A stretch of DNA of 64,000 nt, taken from Symsagittifera roscoffensis. Taxonomy: Eukaryota > Xenacoelomorpha > Acoela > Convolutidae. This document shows, piece by piece, positions 18,853 to 31,367 of this stretch. The stretch is taken from the NCBI RefSeq assembly GCF_963678635.1, contig NC_087068.1:14635872-14699871 (forward strand), read 5' to 3'. The notes under the pieces were generated by a model that was not told where the DNA came from, made no database searches, and saw nothing but the letters and a program-made list of their open reading frames with translations. Both the position numbers and the translations under genes were made by a program. Positions within the stretch are counted from its first letter, which is position 1. Every line of letters begins with the position of its first letter.

Positions 18853-21800
18853 ATGCCTAACTCAAGTGGAAAACAGACACCAGTCATTTGTTCGACCTGC
18901 TCGAAAGTCTTTAGTTCACCAAGGAACTTGAGACGACATGAACAAAATATCCATAAGATATTCGCAGCCCCACCGCCACCAACTAAATGTGACGAATGTC
19001 GAGAATCCTTCAGCTCGCTGGCAGAAGCTAGGGAGCATGTCGAGCTAGCTCACAACGTCTCAACTGATAGTCTTTGTATCTACTGTCATACAATCTTCCT
19101 CTCGGTTGAGAAGTTCCGGCAACATATGTCGAAAAACCATCAACTACCCATTTGGACTCCCGGAAATGAGGTGGGAACATCATCTGCTCCAACTGAATCT
19201 GCGTTTAGGGGAAAGTTAAGACGATACGAGCTGAGCGTTAAGGAGGATAAATTGGATCTGATGAATGTAATCATGCGAAACAAAGAGGAAATTGATGCGT
19301 TGATAGACGAAAGAGTGCAGGAAGGACCCTGTAAATTTCAACTGCATGTGGACGTGAGTATGATAAAGTTCTCGAGCGATACAAACGAAACTGGTGACGG
19401 GGAGTTACGCCACGAGAAGACAATGTTATATCTGAATTCTACTTCAATGTCTTCTTCAATGGAATCGAGAAAGAGACATATTTGGAAATGATTGAGCATA
19501 TGGTCAATGCCATCAACACGTTCGCTTCTCATGGTAGCGGTTGGATTGTGGAGCGCATTGAAAAGCTGGCTGTAAGTTTTGCAGCATTTTCTCCTATCCG
19601 TGCTGGCTCATACATTGACCTTCCCGATTCATTGAAACCGATGAAACAGAGTTTCACCAACATTAAAACGAGAAACGATCAGAAGTGCTTTCTATACTGC
19701 TTTGTGGCCGCGTGCCATGATCGATATTCAGAGACCACAACTGCTCTTTATCCTGCTGCCCAAAGCTACCAACATCGAAACAAACTGAAAAATTACAAGC
19801 TCTCCCAAGAACATGTTGTGAAAATTGAAGGCTGGTACGAGATGCCAATGGGACTATATGATATTGACCGATTTGAACAACTTAACAACTGTCAAGTCAA
19901 TGTATTCCGGTGAGCATTGATTTTTTTTTGACAAAACATTTGTTTAATCATGTATAACACATTACGTTCATCTAGAAACCCGAGCACTCAATTGTTTGTT
20001 TTCATTAGGTACAAAGAAGGTGAATTGCTACCTTTGAGAGTGTCCAGCAAATACTCAAGTGATCTATGTGTTGACCTACTACTACTCAGCAACGGACAGA
20101 CTCATCACTATGTGCTGATCACTGATTTGATGAGGGTTGTGGAATATGTGCGTGGAAAACTACACCGAGACCGAAACCAAATTTGCCGCAAATGCTTCCA
20201 TACATGTTCATCCATCGATACACTACAAAGGCACCAGGAAATGTGCTACCAAGACGAGGGAGTGGTAATCACTATGCCAAAACCGGGAAAGGACACTACT
20301 CATCGTTTCAAAAATTTAACTGCCCGCTGGTATGTACCGAGAGTTATTTACTTTGACCTGGAATCGCTACTACTACCCGTATACGGACCGCAACCCGACC
20401 CCGAAAAATCTAGCACCCAAACACTAGAGATTCATCAACCATGCGGTTACGCTCTGGCCGTTGTTGAATTTGGGAAGCGTGAAGTTTTAAAGTTTGAACT
20501 GAAGAGAGGAGAAAATGTTATGAAGGAATTGATCGCCTCGCTCGAATCTTTGGCGAAACAAATATACCTCGAAAAACGAAAATAGTACACGTTCACTGGC
20601 ACACCAAGTTGCACGCGTGAAGAAGCGCACACTTGTTGGATATGTGAAACAGAATTTGCTGACAATGACCAAGTTGTACTTGATCACTGTCACTATACCA
20701 ACAAGTTTTTGGGGTGGGCGCATAACGAATGCAATATCAATCGAAAAACGGCGAACTATATACCCGTAATAGCGCATAACTTGTCAAACTATGATCTGCA
20801 TTTCATTATAAAAGCGCTCTCAAACAGTAACCCCGAAAACACTTACTCAGTGATCTCTTCCACTGAGGAGAAGTATATATCACTCACTATGTCGGTCTAT
20901 ATCAAATCATACACCGATAAAAACGGAAAACTCAAAAAAGTGTATGAAAATCTACGTTTCATAGACTCCTATAAATTCATGCTGTCCCCCCTTTCAAAAC
21001 TTGTCGAATACTTGCCGGAAGAAAAATTTTTCCTACTGGAAAATTACTTTGAAGAACTTGGTTACTCATCAGAACAGATAGCATTGCTAAAACAAAAAGG
21101 TTTCTACCCGTATTCATACTTTAGTAGTTTTGAAAAGTTTCGAGAAACCCGACTGCCACCTAGAAAAATGTGGAGCAACAGTTTACAGGGAGGGGAAATC
21201 AGTACAACCATGCCATTAAAGTTTTCGCCGAAATGAAATGCGCATCACTAGGCGAGTACCATGATGTATACCTAGCAACGGACGTACTACTACTCGTTTC
21301 AGTATTCGAAGCCTTTCGTGAAGTTTGTTACGAAACGTACGGATTAGATTGTGCATGCTACTTCACGGCTAGTAACCTCTCGGGCGATGCATTCTTAAAG
21401 GTCTGCAATGCAGACCTCAAGTTACTTACTGAAAGGGAGCATTTGAACATGGTTCAAAAAATGATACGGGGAGGGATGTCATCGATATATGCACGCCGTT
21501 TTTTTAAAGCCAACAACAAATACCTCGAAGACTACAATGCTGAAGAGCCCTCTAGCTATCTATTGAATATAGACGCTAACAATTTATACGGGGGTATTAT
21601 GAAACACTGTCCGCTTCCCATCAAAGATTTCTCAATAGTTGAGGAAAGTCTCGATTATATTTTGCAAACCGACGATAAATCTGAGTGGGGATACATTTTG
21701 GAAGTGGATCTCAGTATACCTGAAGAACTTCAAGATTACTTTGCAGACTACCCTCTAGCCCCCTCACGTGAAGTTATCGGCACGGATAAACTAAGTAACG

Positions 21801-23612
21801 AGCAAATACAGATGTTAGGGGAGATGGGGGTCACGTCGCTACCAAAGGTACCAAAACTGGTTCAAACATTAGATCCAAAGGAAGGCTACGTTCTGCACTA
21901 CCTTACATTAAAACTCTTTATAGAACTAGGCTTAAGAGTTACCAAATTGATTAAAGTTTTAAAATTTCGTCAAGGTAGATGGATGGAGCCCTTTGTCGTT
22001 TTAAACACTCAATTGAGAATGTCAGCGCGCAACAAATTTGAAGAGAATTTTTACAAGCTCATCGTAAATTCAGCATTCGGTAAAACTATGGAATCAAAAC
22101 TAGGACGCAAAAAACTACAAATTATTAGAAATGAAAGAGAATTGCTTCAAAAAACAGCTTTGAGCACGATGAAAAGCTTCCAGATAATCGACGAGGAAGT
22201 TGCTACTGTTTGTTTTGCTGTAACGAGTATTTTGTGGGACAAACCCATGATAATTGGTGCAAGTATTTTGGATTTGTCGAAAAGATTCATGTTTTACTTT
22301 CATTATCGGCAAATGAAAGCAAGCATGAACCTTGAACTGCTATACAGTGACACAGATTCGTTTATTTATGCGATAAAAACCGAAGATGTATACGCAGATC
22401 TGCAAAAACTGACCGATAGTTTCGATTTTTCCAACTACCCAAGCGATCACTTCTTATTCAGCAATGTGAATAAGAAGGTTGTATTGAAATTTAAGGACGA
22501 GGCGGCGGGAAAAATCATTGCAGAATTCATCGCGTTGAAACCAAAGCTCTACCCGTTGAAATATGCAGGTTAGTATTGAAAAAAAAGCACCTCTCCAAGC
22601 CCCCTCCATTTCGTTACATTAAGGGTTCCCTTCATTGGGGTTTTGGATCTTGTTGGGACCAAATTAGTAACTTTTGTTGATCCCTGTCAATTTAATTAGA
22701 CATAACTAGCCCTGAAAGGCTCTGATTCTTCATTTAAAAACTTAAAATGAAGAACCATTCATCATTTAAAATGTTTTAAACAAATACTCACCACAAACGC
22801 ACTTTTGTAACTTTTGACGTGAACAAATTTAATAATTTGACATGGAATGATTTTTTGATAATGACACGATTTGGAATTTTTATGATTTGGAATGAATTAA
22901 AATATTTAAACTTTTTGGAATTGAAAAAATTGGAATGTTATTAGATATTGAGTTTTCAAAATATTCAAATTTGGGAACCGTTTTCGTTATTAATACTAGA
23001 ACTGGGCTTGCGATTTTTTATGGGCTTACAAAGCTAAAATATGTTTATGGGCTAATCCTTGTTCTTCATTTAGGTTCAACTAGCAAAAGGAGTGCAAAAA
23101 GAGTAGTACAACACTCCCAGCAGCAACTTACACACCAGAGGTTCAGGGAAACATTACTGAGTGGAAAAACCCTTCGTATATACAACTACTCAATAAAATC
23201 GAAAGCCCATACCAACATAACCATAGCGCAGAACCGAATTGCCCTTTCACCCTTCGATAGTAAGCGGTTCTTACTATTCGACGGGATAGCTACATTGCCC
23301 TTTGGACACATGTCTACAGAAGAAAATGTGTTCTTCGAGGCCATTGCGGAAGAAAGCGAGTGGGCAAACTCACAGTTGACAAATACCCCAACTTATATCA
23401 GCGAAAACAGCGAAAGCTGGCAATCGCCAGAATTCCGGGTCCCAGATTGGGGCTTTCTTCAAGAAAGCTATACGGAGGAAGAGCTTCAAGAAGAAAGCGC
23501 AGCTAGCAGTTCAAGAGACCCTCCGCCTATCAATAATCCATTCATTCTAACAGAAGCGTCTGTTCGTTCTAGTCAGAAAAAAAGGAGAAAACTTGATAAA
23601 ATTGATCAATAA
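18853..23612 (+). pseudogene. Polinton protein-primed DNA polymerase B
   Basis: Replicative polymerase of the element. The N-terminus has three C2H2-type fingers (CSTCSKVFSSPRNLRRHEQN, CDECRESFSSL, CIYCHTIF), as in many animal Polintons, and a later C..C..H..C knuckle follows (CRKCFHTC). Exonuclease motifs are YFDLESLL, AHNLSNYDLHFI and [13 protein letters not shown]. Polymerase motifs are [21 protein letters not shown] and the catalytic YSDTDSFIY. The C-terminus contains the family segment KAHTNITIAQNRIALSPFDSKRFLLFDG and an acidic, Ser-rich tail. Two intervals have intron-like GT-AG ends, as reported for Polintons in some hosts. In addition the gene is broken in a few places. All catalytic motifs remain visible, so decay is recent. 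Confidence 0.92.
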
Positions 23613-24020
23613 AATTTTTCACTTGAAAATGTCGGCTAAATTGCCTTGTCACTTGGAATTACGGCTGTACATTTGTAAATATAAAACATTCAACAAACAT
23701 TGTCTTAAGTTAAATAGACCGGCGCAAAAGAGACTGGTAATTGCAACTTACCCTTGAAGCAGGAGCGAAGGATTGCGTATTTAGTTTCCCAAAGTAAGCT
23801 AATAGTAAGGCTAAAAGAATCAAAATGGTGCAAGTCGAAAATAAGGGAGACTTGGAAATAAGTTTGAAAATAAAATAAGAAAGAGAAACGAACAATAGTT
23901 ACCAAAATTTTTTAAAAGGAAATTTGAATGGTACTTTATGTAAACTCATATTTATATGAACGAAAAGGATTAGCTTTTAGATAAAAATAAGCGAGAAAAC
24001 CGCAGCCGGATATACCCATA
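23613..24020. other. Non-coding, polymerase 3' flank
   Basis: A/T-rich spacer between the polymerase stop and the right TIR. No credible gene. It includes an AATAAA just after the stop. Confidence 0.5.
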
Positions 24021-24264
24021 CTTATTTAGTGGTGGGAAAGTTTGGAAGGGATTAAATTTAACCACCGCGCGAAAATAAATACCAAAGTATTTTGTCTGTC
24101 GGGTGTCCTAAGAGAGGGGTCTTTTTATTTCGGGCAGGGTACTTTGAGGTCTTTAAAAAAGATGGGTCCTTTTGGACCCTACTTTTGGTAGGACCCCAAA
24201 GACCCCTACCGTCGAAAAGACCCCCCCCCCCCCCTAAGGACACACGGCGGATTACAATACTACT
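24021..24264 (-). repeat. Polinton right TIR
   Basis: Reverse complement of the left TIR with about four substitutions, a longer C/G homopolymer and one small indel near the inner end. It is followed directly by a (TA)n microsatellite, so the target duplication expected at this end may have been lost or expanded into the repeat. Confidence 0.9.
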
Positions 24265-24298
<34 letters not shown>

Positions 24299-25959
24299 AT
24301 GTATACGTATAATTTTCTAACTAATTCGACGCCAATATATACTAATTTTGAAATGGAGCGCAATCCGAAAAAAAACTCATTTTTGGGTCAAAACTTTCAC
24401 GACTGAAAATAGAATTTTTAAGACCCGATTTTCAAAAATTTGCCTGAAGCCCAAAATTTTTGGGTTAAAATGGGCTTTTTTAGGGTTGTGAAAGCGTTCG
24501 TAAAATTATTTTGGTGGGTCTTAGAAAACCTAAAAAACATCAGGCTTTATTGGAACTGACTAGAGTAAAACCTAATTAAAAAACACGCACTATTCGAAAA
24601 AAATTAAACCTTACAACAAAATTTTAAAAGTAATTTTCGAGTACGAAGTGCATTTTAATTAGAAATCAGCTTAAAATACGTTCGGAAAATGCTCAAAAAA
24701 AGAGTTCACGATCAAGTGAATCAAATTATTCCGAATCGAAAACGCTTGCCAATCTCAAGCTGAAATAATCAATTTATTTATTCAATATACCACCTCAGTT
24801 TGATAGTTTCCAGTTTTTCATTTTTTACTTATTGGTTTTGCTTAGAAAAAGTTGTGACATATAATATATTAGTTTGAAGTGCGTTGCTCAATGGCAAAAA
24901 TGTTTCTATGAGTGTATCTTTGGGCGATTTAGTAATTTGAATTTTGAAATTTTACATACCCTGAATTTTTTTGAACTGGTGTCTGCTTTACCAATAGCGT
25001 CTCAGTTACCACTTAATAATAATTAGACACGTGTAATAGTCATAATTTACCATTGTTTTAATTTTGAACAAGGATTTTTTATATATTCAAACAAACGTAT
25101 AAAATTTGTGGAATTTTTTTCCACAATTTTTCCAAATTTTTCGTTTTTTAGCAAAATACGTTTCAATTTATGTCAGTTAGTTGATTTTTTTTATATTGCA
25201 TAAGATGCTTCGCTGCAATTCCCAGTGTGTTAAGTTTACCTAATTATTTATCTTACAAGACATTCATGACAAATGAACAAAAAAACATGAAAAATAAAAA
25301 AAAATCAAAACAAGGCCCACCTGATTTTGACGAAATCTTTTGAATCACGAATAGAGTCTGATATTTTTTGCATCCAGTTTGAATAATTCAATAGTTCATA
25401 AACTTCATTTAATTATTTACCATATGAAACAAACAATTATCAAAAATGATGTTTTGAAAATTCAAAAAAAGTGACGCCATATCCTAACTGCTGTGTTTTG
25501 GGAACTATAAACCAAACCTATAAACAGATGCTTGTCATGTAATTTTTTTTTAAAAATTTTTTACTTAGAATAATCAGAAATAAAACAATGAATGTTCAAA
25601 AGTAAGTAATTATCCGTTGTGATAAAATGTTACTCTGTTGTAGCTAATTCTAAGTTAAAACTATTAAAAAGAATAAGAATTAAGATGAATTAGTCGGTAA
25701 GTTAAAACATTAAAACAATGAGAGATCATTCTCTCCGCCGGAGAGAATGGCCAACGAAGATCATAGAGGAGTAACCTGTTAATTAAAATTAAATACGTTT
25801 TGCAATAAATGCAAAATATGATGCAATCACAACACGTTGAAACGTTTGAGTTCGTAAGAACAACACCCAGAACTTTTAGTCTTATCGTTTAAAAGCAATT
25901 CGAGACGTTGCATAAGTTTTTGAGATCGCAGTTTTATATTCGAAAAATTAAAGGAATAT
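24265..25959. other. AT-rich intergenic DNA right of the Polinton
   Basis: Starts with a (TA)n microsatellite (about 24262-24300). Stops occur in all frames. A near-perfect 23-bp palindrome, CATTCTCTCCG-C-CGGAGAGAATG, lies at about 25727-25749. No RNA gene or element was recognised. Confidence 0.6.
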
Positions 25960-26302
25960 CTAAGCTTGGGATTTTTTTCTATTCGTTTTTGATACTATAT
26001 AAGACTTATATTTTCGGCCACGTAACCATAAAATTTAACTGGACATTTAGGCTTGGTGTGTTTTTTTCCTCCTTTGTTTCGCCTTTGATACCACTTAAGA
26101 CATTCATTTTTGGCCGAGCGACCCTAAGATTTTTCCAAAATGGCCTTTGGCGCCACTATAGATTAAATTTAAGTGAGGCTTTATTAATCAGAACCTTCCA
26201 AAAACGTTGAATTTTTTAAAATTAAGTTTTCGTTATTTTGAGGAAAATTTTGATTCGAACCTCAGATTTAACGTTTTTTATAGTGACGCCAAAGGCGACA
26301 TG
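25960..26302. repeat. Diverged tandem repeat joined to an inverted repeat
   Basis: Two units of about 90 bp lie at 25960-26140 with shared GCTTGG, TTTGATAC-A, TAAGAC-T and TTTTCGGCC blocks. They are followed by GCCTTTGGCGCCACTATAG at about 26144, whose imperfect reverse complement lies at about 26278-26297. The inverted arms extend to about 40 bp with mismatches. This may be a small decayed MITE. Confidence 0.5.
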
Positions 26303-26453
26303 TAAATTTTTTCGGTTGATGATATCCCTTGCAATTCAAATCGTTTAAAATATCAGTGGAAAACTAAGTGCTATGCAGAGGCGTAGATTTGTGTGTTTTT
26401 CTAGGGAGGAGGACAAAACTTTTCTAAGAGTTTGTCGACTGTTTTGTTTTTAG

Positions 26454-26581
26454 GTTGAGCAAAATGGTTTTCCGAGCTCTCCGGGAGCACAAGAAAAATC
26501 GATTGTAATGAACTTTTCTGCAGCACAAGCAATCCAAAAACTATCCAAAAACAACGTTCCCCGATCCACAAACAAAATTAA
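26454..26581 (+). CDS. Putative host exon truncated by the LTR element
   Basis: A pyrimidine-rich acceptor (GTTTTGTTTTTAG) precedes an open stretch reading VEQNGFPSSPGAQEKSIV, then MNFSAAQAIQKLSKNNVPRS. It ends at A|GTA, with the retroelement's LTR beginning (TG) at 26585. It would end in phase 2. It may be an upstream exon of the EF-hand gene that resumes after the retroelement and gap, but the link cannot be tested here. Composition is coding-like; the family is not recognised. Confidence 0.35.
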
Positions 26582-26584
26582 GTA

Positions 26585-26762
26585 TGCCTGTGCACTACTT
26601 CGGTAAGATAAGAACAACACTTAAAAGAATCAACTTTAATTCACATAAAAACGCTAACATCCCGGCTGTGAGAACATAAGACACTGACTATAACGTTGAC
26701 CGTGATGTTCATATGACAATATATAATAGCATACGTAATTATGGTATGACCTCTAGACCACA
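26585..26762 (-). repeat. 3' LTR (left copy)
   Basis: On the plus strand it starts TGCCTGTGCACTACTTCGG and ends CTCTAGACCACA, so it is TG..CA bounded on either strand. The first 57 bp match 45697-45753. Length is 178 bp, short for the superfamily. It is adjacent to the polypurine tract. Inside it, CGGTAAGATAAG resembles a plus-strand splice donor. Confidence 0.8.
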
Positions 26763-26771
26763 TTCCCCTTC
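26763..26771 (-). promoter_or_regulatory. Polypurine tract
   Basis: Reads GAAGGGGAA on the minus strand immediately before the LTR's TG, the expected plus-strand priming site of an LTR retroelement. It supports both the orientation and the LTR boundary. Confidence 0.65.
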
Positions 26772-26889
26772 GAGGCAATTTATAACTAACAATAAAAATA
26801 CGTAGCACCTATAAGGAGTTCACTTTAAACTAAATTAAATCGTTCATGGTTCTTAACTAGTCTTTAACCGTAGGTTAGAGCTCTATCCC

Positions 26890-28250
26890 TCTATCCTCCT
26901 CCTCTTCAGCCTTAGTTTTTGACTTCCTCGAGAATCTGCCGGTGGTCTTCTTCGGTCGTACTAATGGCCAATAATTCATCCACAATGTCCAAATCGTCAG
27001 TCGGAAATGGACCGCTAGAATCACCTGTATTGATCTCCGCTATCCGCTGGCATTGATCTCCGCTATCCCCTGTATCACAGCCACTGGCTCTTTATTTTTC
27101 TCTCCCAATTTTTCTTGTCCGCCGGCATTACGCATCGTGTATGCTCCTCTTGACAAGCACCTGAATCTTCTGGTTGTATTGAAATCGCCCCTGATTCCAC
27201 AGCCTTCGGCGTTTCCTCTTTTTTTACCGAATCAAGAGCCTTTGGCATTTCTTCTATGGTCGCATTCTGGTTTTCGTTTGGCATATCCTTTGACTTAATG
27301 GGGTACTAAACTTAACTCTTCTAGCCGCCGGTAACGTAGGGCTCGAAATGCTTGCTCCAATTCGTACCAGCAAATTTCTCCCAGCCTGATGTATGGATGT
27401 GCGATTTTTATGAATTTCCACCCGGGTAGTGTCGACCAGTTTACCCAGATTTGGATTGCGACAACTGTTCCGTTTTCGAGCTTCCAGGCCCTGATATAAC
27501 GATTGTAATCGAAAACAGTCGATAACGTTACCTACTTCATCTGTCACCTTTGAGATTCCTGATGAATGTTTAACAATGCGCCTAAGCTTATCCAAAACAT
27601 AACAAAACATCCGGAAACATGTTGATCAAGCCCTGTCACGTTGTCCTGGATGTAATCCTTCCCCCAGTAAAAGCGGCACCTTTTTCTATCGAAATACGTG
27701 TCTTCGGCGCTCCGTCTTTTCGGGTTCGGAATCTTCTTCGTAGACGTTTGCACATTTATACTCTTTACTTTTTCTGCGGTACTAGTTACCGCGTTGCTCC
27801 CTCCTCTATTGCGATTCACTACCCTAGGCGTACTACTCGTCGATGCCTTCGACATTCGTTCTATTTTTTCATCCGAGGCATTTTGCGCCAGTCGTTCTAC
27901 GTTTAAACGCGCTACGCCGCCAGTAACTACGCTCGTAAGCAGCCTGTGTCCCGACGCTCCCTTAAAGGCCGTGTATTATGCCGAGTTACCATTGTATTCT
28001 GGTTGACAGCACTCTCCGGGCTCGGACCTGGACTTGTCTGAGGCGGAGTTCTCGGCTCCTCCTGTTTTATGTCCATTGGCACCTTTTGAGATGATGAAAA
28101 TATTGCTTCGGTTTGTTGCTCTTGCGTGTCTATTTCCTGCGAGTTATCGATATTTCTTTCCTCTAATTCTTCATTCCCGTCCTCCGCAGATGACAGTTTG
28201 ATTGGATTAACTGTTACTGCGACTGGCCCCATTCGAAACACACTTCACTC
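26890..28250 (-). pseudogene. Retroelement 3' reading region after integrase
   Basis: Coding-like minus-strand pieces lie downstream of integrase: MFRMGPVAVTVNPIKLSS (probably the integrase C-terminal extension), an acidic and Ser/Pro-rich stretch, KRRSAEDTYFDRKRCRFYWG with KDYIQDNVTGLDQHV, and an acidic C-terminal region. I see no signal peptide or fusion peptide, so I do not call it env. It may be a third ORF or a long integrase tail. It is broken, and only part of it is included in the 6.9-kb duplication. Confidence 0.5.
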
Positions 28251-28737
28251 CTCCGAGCTGGAATATGGTACAATCCCTTTCTGAGAAGTTCCTTGTGTCG
28301 ATACGAGCGTTTGAGACTCCTCTTTCACGCCAGTGGCATGACTGTTTTCTGATGGCAATATGTTCGGTTCCTGCTGCACTTCTATATCATTTCCCGGACT
28401 CCCCGTTTACATAAGCCCCTCCAAAGAACTATCGATCAAAATCGGATCCTCCGCAGTTCCACGGGTTTGATTTGCCCCCGACTTAGAAGGTTGTTCTCCA
28501 CTGTTTAAAAGCTGTCAACGCTGCTGTTTTTCGAGCATCCCATTCGGTGTTGCCGTGCCTGAAGAAGAAACTGCCTGAAGGAGAAACCAGCCAACTAAAC
28601 TTATGGAGAAATCACACTTATGCACAACTTTGCAGGAATAAAACGTAACTTTTTGAGATGTTTCACAAAATACGCGTTCATTTAGTGGTTCGAAGTGGTT
28701 CCGATTTCAATCTGTCTTGAATTTTTTGAAAAATTCG

Positions 28738-29700
28738 TTAACCTTTTGCTTGGACTTGAAGCACCGGAGCAATTGTTGCTTCCTGTGCCGATTTTGAGAC
28801 TGACATTCCCGATACCAACGGGTGCTCTATACGATCGTACGTCCCCATTGTCGCGTCATTCGGTTCGCCGTAATTCTGCATGACCTTTGCGGGAAACATC
28901 TTCTTGTTACGATCTAGAGAAAACAACGCATTTTTCCAAGTCAGGTTATCAGTTGACGCGGCGTGGGTAATCGAATGCCAAACGATGTTCGGTTTACAAT
29001 AAAAATGTGCCTCAAACGGAGTTATAACCCAACGATTGATGTACTGTAGTACGAATGTTGTATAGTATTTCATTTAACGTTGCGCGGCTCTGGAAAGAGG
29101 AAGCAATTAGCCTTTCCCGAAACGTTCGGTTACATCTCTCCACCAAGCCCGTAGCTCGATGCCGTCCTACTGGCGTAAAAATCAGTTGTATATTTTGTTG
29201 TCTACAAAACTCTCGAATTGATTTAACCACAAACCCCGATCCTTGATCCGTTCGGATGACCTGCGGTATAGCGTGATGAGTAATGTAATTCTCCAAGAAT
29301 TCCCTGATAACCGTTGCGCTAGTACGCGTCGTTATCTGAACCGTCGTGAATTTCAAAAACCGATCAACACAAATTAACAAGTACTTATTCGCGCCCCAAA
29401 GGCAGGTAGGGGTACTAAAAATTCACTTGGATTTCTTGGTTTGGTTCCTCCAGTAATTCCATCTGCGCAACCTCCGTACTAGGTACTACCGGTTTTAAAA
29501 TCTTACCCGATTTAAGGCACTCCTTGCAATCTGCCGCTGTTAATTGGATCTGGCGATTCATGTATGGCCACCAGAAATAACTGTTTGTCATGTCCCTCAT
29601 CTTGAACAGTCCGGCAATCCTCATCTCTATGTAATCGAGCCAAAATCGGAGCTCTTAATTGCGGTGGTATGACCATTTTATCTTCCATAAACAGAATCTC
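28738..29700 (-). pseudogene. Integrase, unit 1
   Basis: The zinc-binding N-terminal part shows HxxxxH..C..C remnants (TNSYFWWPYMNRQIQ, CKECLKSGK). The catalytic core reads MLICVDRFLKFTTVQ, then VIRTDQGSGFV and HRATGLVERCNRTFRERL, carrying the D,D,E residues. Preceding sequence includes PPQLRAPILARLHRD. The frame is interrupted, so it is a fossil. Confidence 0.85.
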
Positions 29701-30099
29701 GTTCGAAGTATGAAATTTCGAAGCATAATGATTGAAGTACTTGCCTAGATTCTTGTTTGCGACATAATTACGTTCTTTTAGAGCATCAATAACAAAACTA
29801 AAAATTTCTTCAGCTTTCGTTACAATCGAAATGAATTCCGAATAGAAAAATTCAGGCCAATCAAACAAAATGGACGGAAACATTTCTGCCGGAAAAATGC
29901 GCGACTTAGCCGTTGGCTGTCTTGACGACGTCGTACCGTGCACGTTTAGCGCAAGGAATCTCCCGAGATTCATCCCCCTGGGTACTCGGTTTCTTGAATT
30001 TAGGATGATTTGCCATTTCAAATGGATTAAAAAACTTGCAGTTCTTACAGCTCCCCGTTCTGTAGTTGTTGTTAGCACAAACTCTGATGAAATGACAGG

Positions 30100-31345
30100 T
30101 TTGAACAGGGCAATAAGTTTCTTAGCAGCACTTTCTTTCCGATTGCGTAACTCTTGTTTGGTCTTAGTTTCTGTTATGACGTCATTTTGCCGTGAGCATC
30201 CGCTTGTCGGTGGTAAGATTAACCGAATAAATTCTCCTACTTGTTCAATTTCGTAATCAAATGGCAATAATTTATCAGCCCATCGAATTAACCGTGTTTG
30301 AGTAGTTTTGGATTTCTTTTCTTCTGAATGGCATGACAAAAACGCTTTGTGATCGGTAATTATTTTGAACGGTGCCCCAAACAAATAATTCTGATAGTGA
30401 GTCACTACCAACACTACAACTAGCAATTCCAGCTCATTTATACTATATTTCAATTCCACTTTGTTCTAAAACCGAAATGCGTACGAAACAGGCTTCCGTC
30501 TATCAGGATGAAACTGATCCAGGGCAGCCCTCAAGCCTCTCTTGGATGCATCACATTTATTTCATGTTTCTTCTCGCATATCAAAATGATGATTTTGGAC
30601 AAACTCCCCCACTGTGTTTTTCATTAACCAGAGCGCTTTTTCATGTTTACTGGTCCAATAAAACCTAGAAATTTTTTTTTCATAAGATCACGAAAAAGCT
30701 GCCATTTTCGGGATAAATCGAATAAATTGATTCATAAATATTTTCAGGTCCCTTCCTTTTTTGAATGGGTTCCGATTTTCTTTCGACCGTTACTGCACTT
30801 TATTTGACAATTTAAACCCAAGCCATTCAATGTCCTTTGTGAACTCTGTGCATTTCGACCATTTTACCGCCGAATTATTAACACATTGCGCAATTCCTGC
30901 TAAGGGCATTCCGCCGGCCCCCTGGTTGCAACCAAACTGTAATCTAAATACACATGAAACCTCGGCAAATGCCCTACTAACGAATCCATCACCCTCTGGA
31001 ACTCATTAGGCATATCACCTAAACAGTAAAACCGGGTTTTGAATCTATATGTACCCGTAATATTCCCTCCGACAATACTGAAATTACATTGACGACTAGT
31101 TTCTTCGCTCAACGCTATTTGTGAATATGCGTATTTCAGGTCTATATTCGAGAACCGTATCGGTTTGTTAGTATTACCACTAATAGCCAACGTTACGTTA
31201 TCCAGCAGTTCAATCTTATTTGGCATCTGGTAACGGTTCCGAAAGATCTGCTTATTAATTAGCTTTGAGTTTAACGCCAATTTAACCAATCCATCACGTT
31301 TCATTGTGAAATTTTTGGGTAATATATAGCAATTCTCGTACACTT
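30100..31345 (-). pseudogene. Reverse transcriptase and RNase H, unit 1
   Basis: RT motifs are FSNIDLKYAYSQIAL, GTYRFKTRFYCLGDMPNEFQ, and VYLDYSLVATRG at the position of the usual YLDD box. RNase H follows with MELKYSINELELLVVVLV and FKIITDHKAFL. Order RT-RNase H before integrase marks Ty3/Gypsy. It is broken at several points. Confidence 0.85.
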
Positions 31346-31367
31346 ACAGAGTTTCACGATATGCCCG

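Larger units (their letters stand above)
6082..24264 (+). mobile_element. Polinton (Maverick) element, recent but broken
   Basis: An 18.2-kb element starts with AG and ends with CT, bounded by TIRs of about 245 bp that differ by only a handful of bases plus a G-run length change. Inside are the family's defining genes: packaging ATPase, retroviral-type integrase, minor and major capsid proteins, adenovirus-type cysteine protease and protein-primed DNA polymerase B. Several accessory reading frames are also present. The TIR similarity suggests a geologically young insertion. Several genes are disrupted (integrase, major capsid, protease, polymerase), so this copy is a fossil, although ATPase, minor capsid and several small genes look whole. 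No matching 6-bp target duplication was seen. Confidence 0.95.

Noticed and set aside
6082-24264. Bacterial operon or phage contamination, suggested by overlapping genes
   Set aside because: The gene set, TIRs, C2H2 fingers and intron-like intervals are those of a Polinton in an animal genome.
25908-26210. 100-aa plus-strand open frame
   Set aside because: It lies wholly on the tandem/inverted repeat and reflects its T-rich composition.
27075-28241. Envelope gene of the retroelement
   Set aside because: No signal peptide, fusion peptide or membrane anchor is visible in the 3' reading region.
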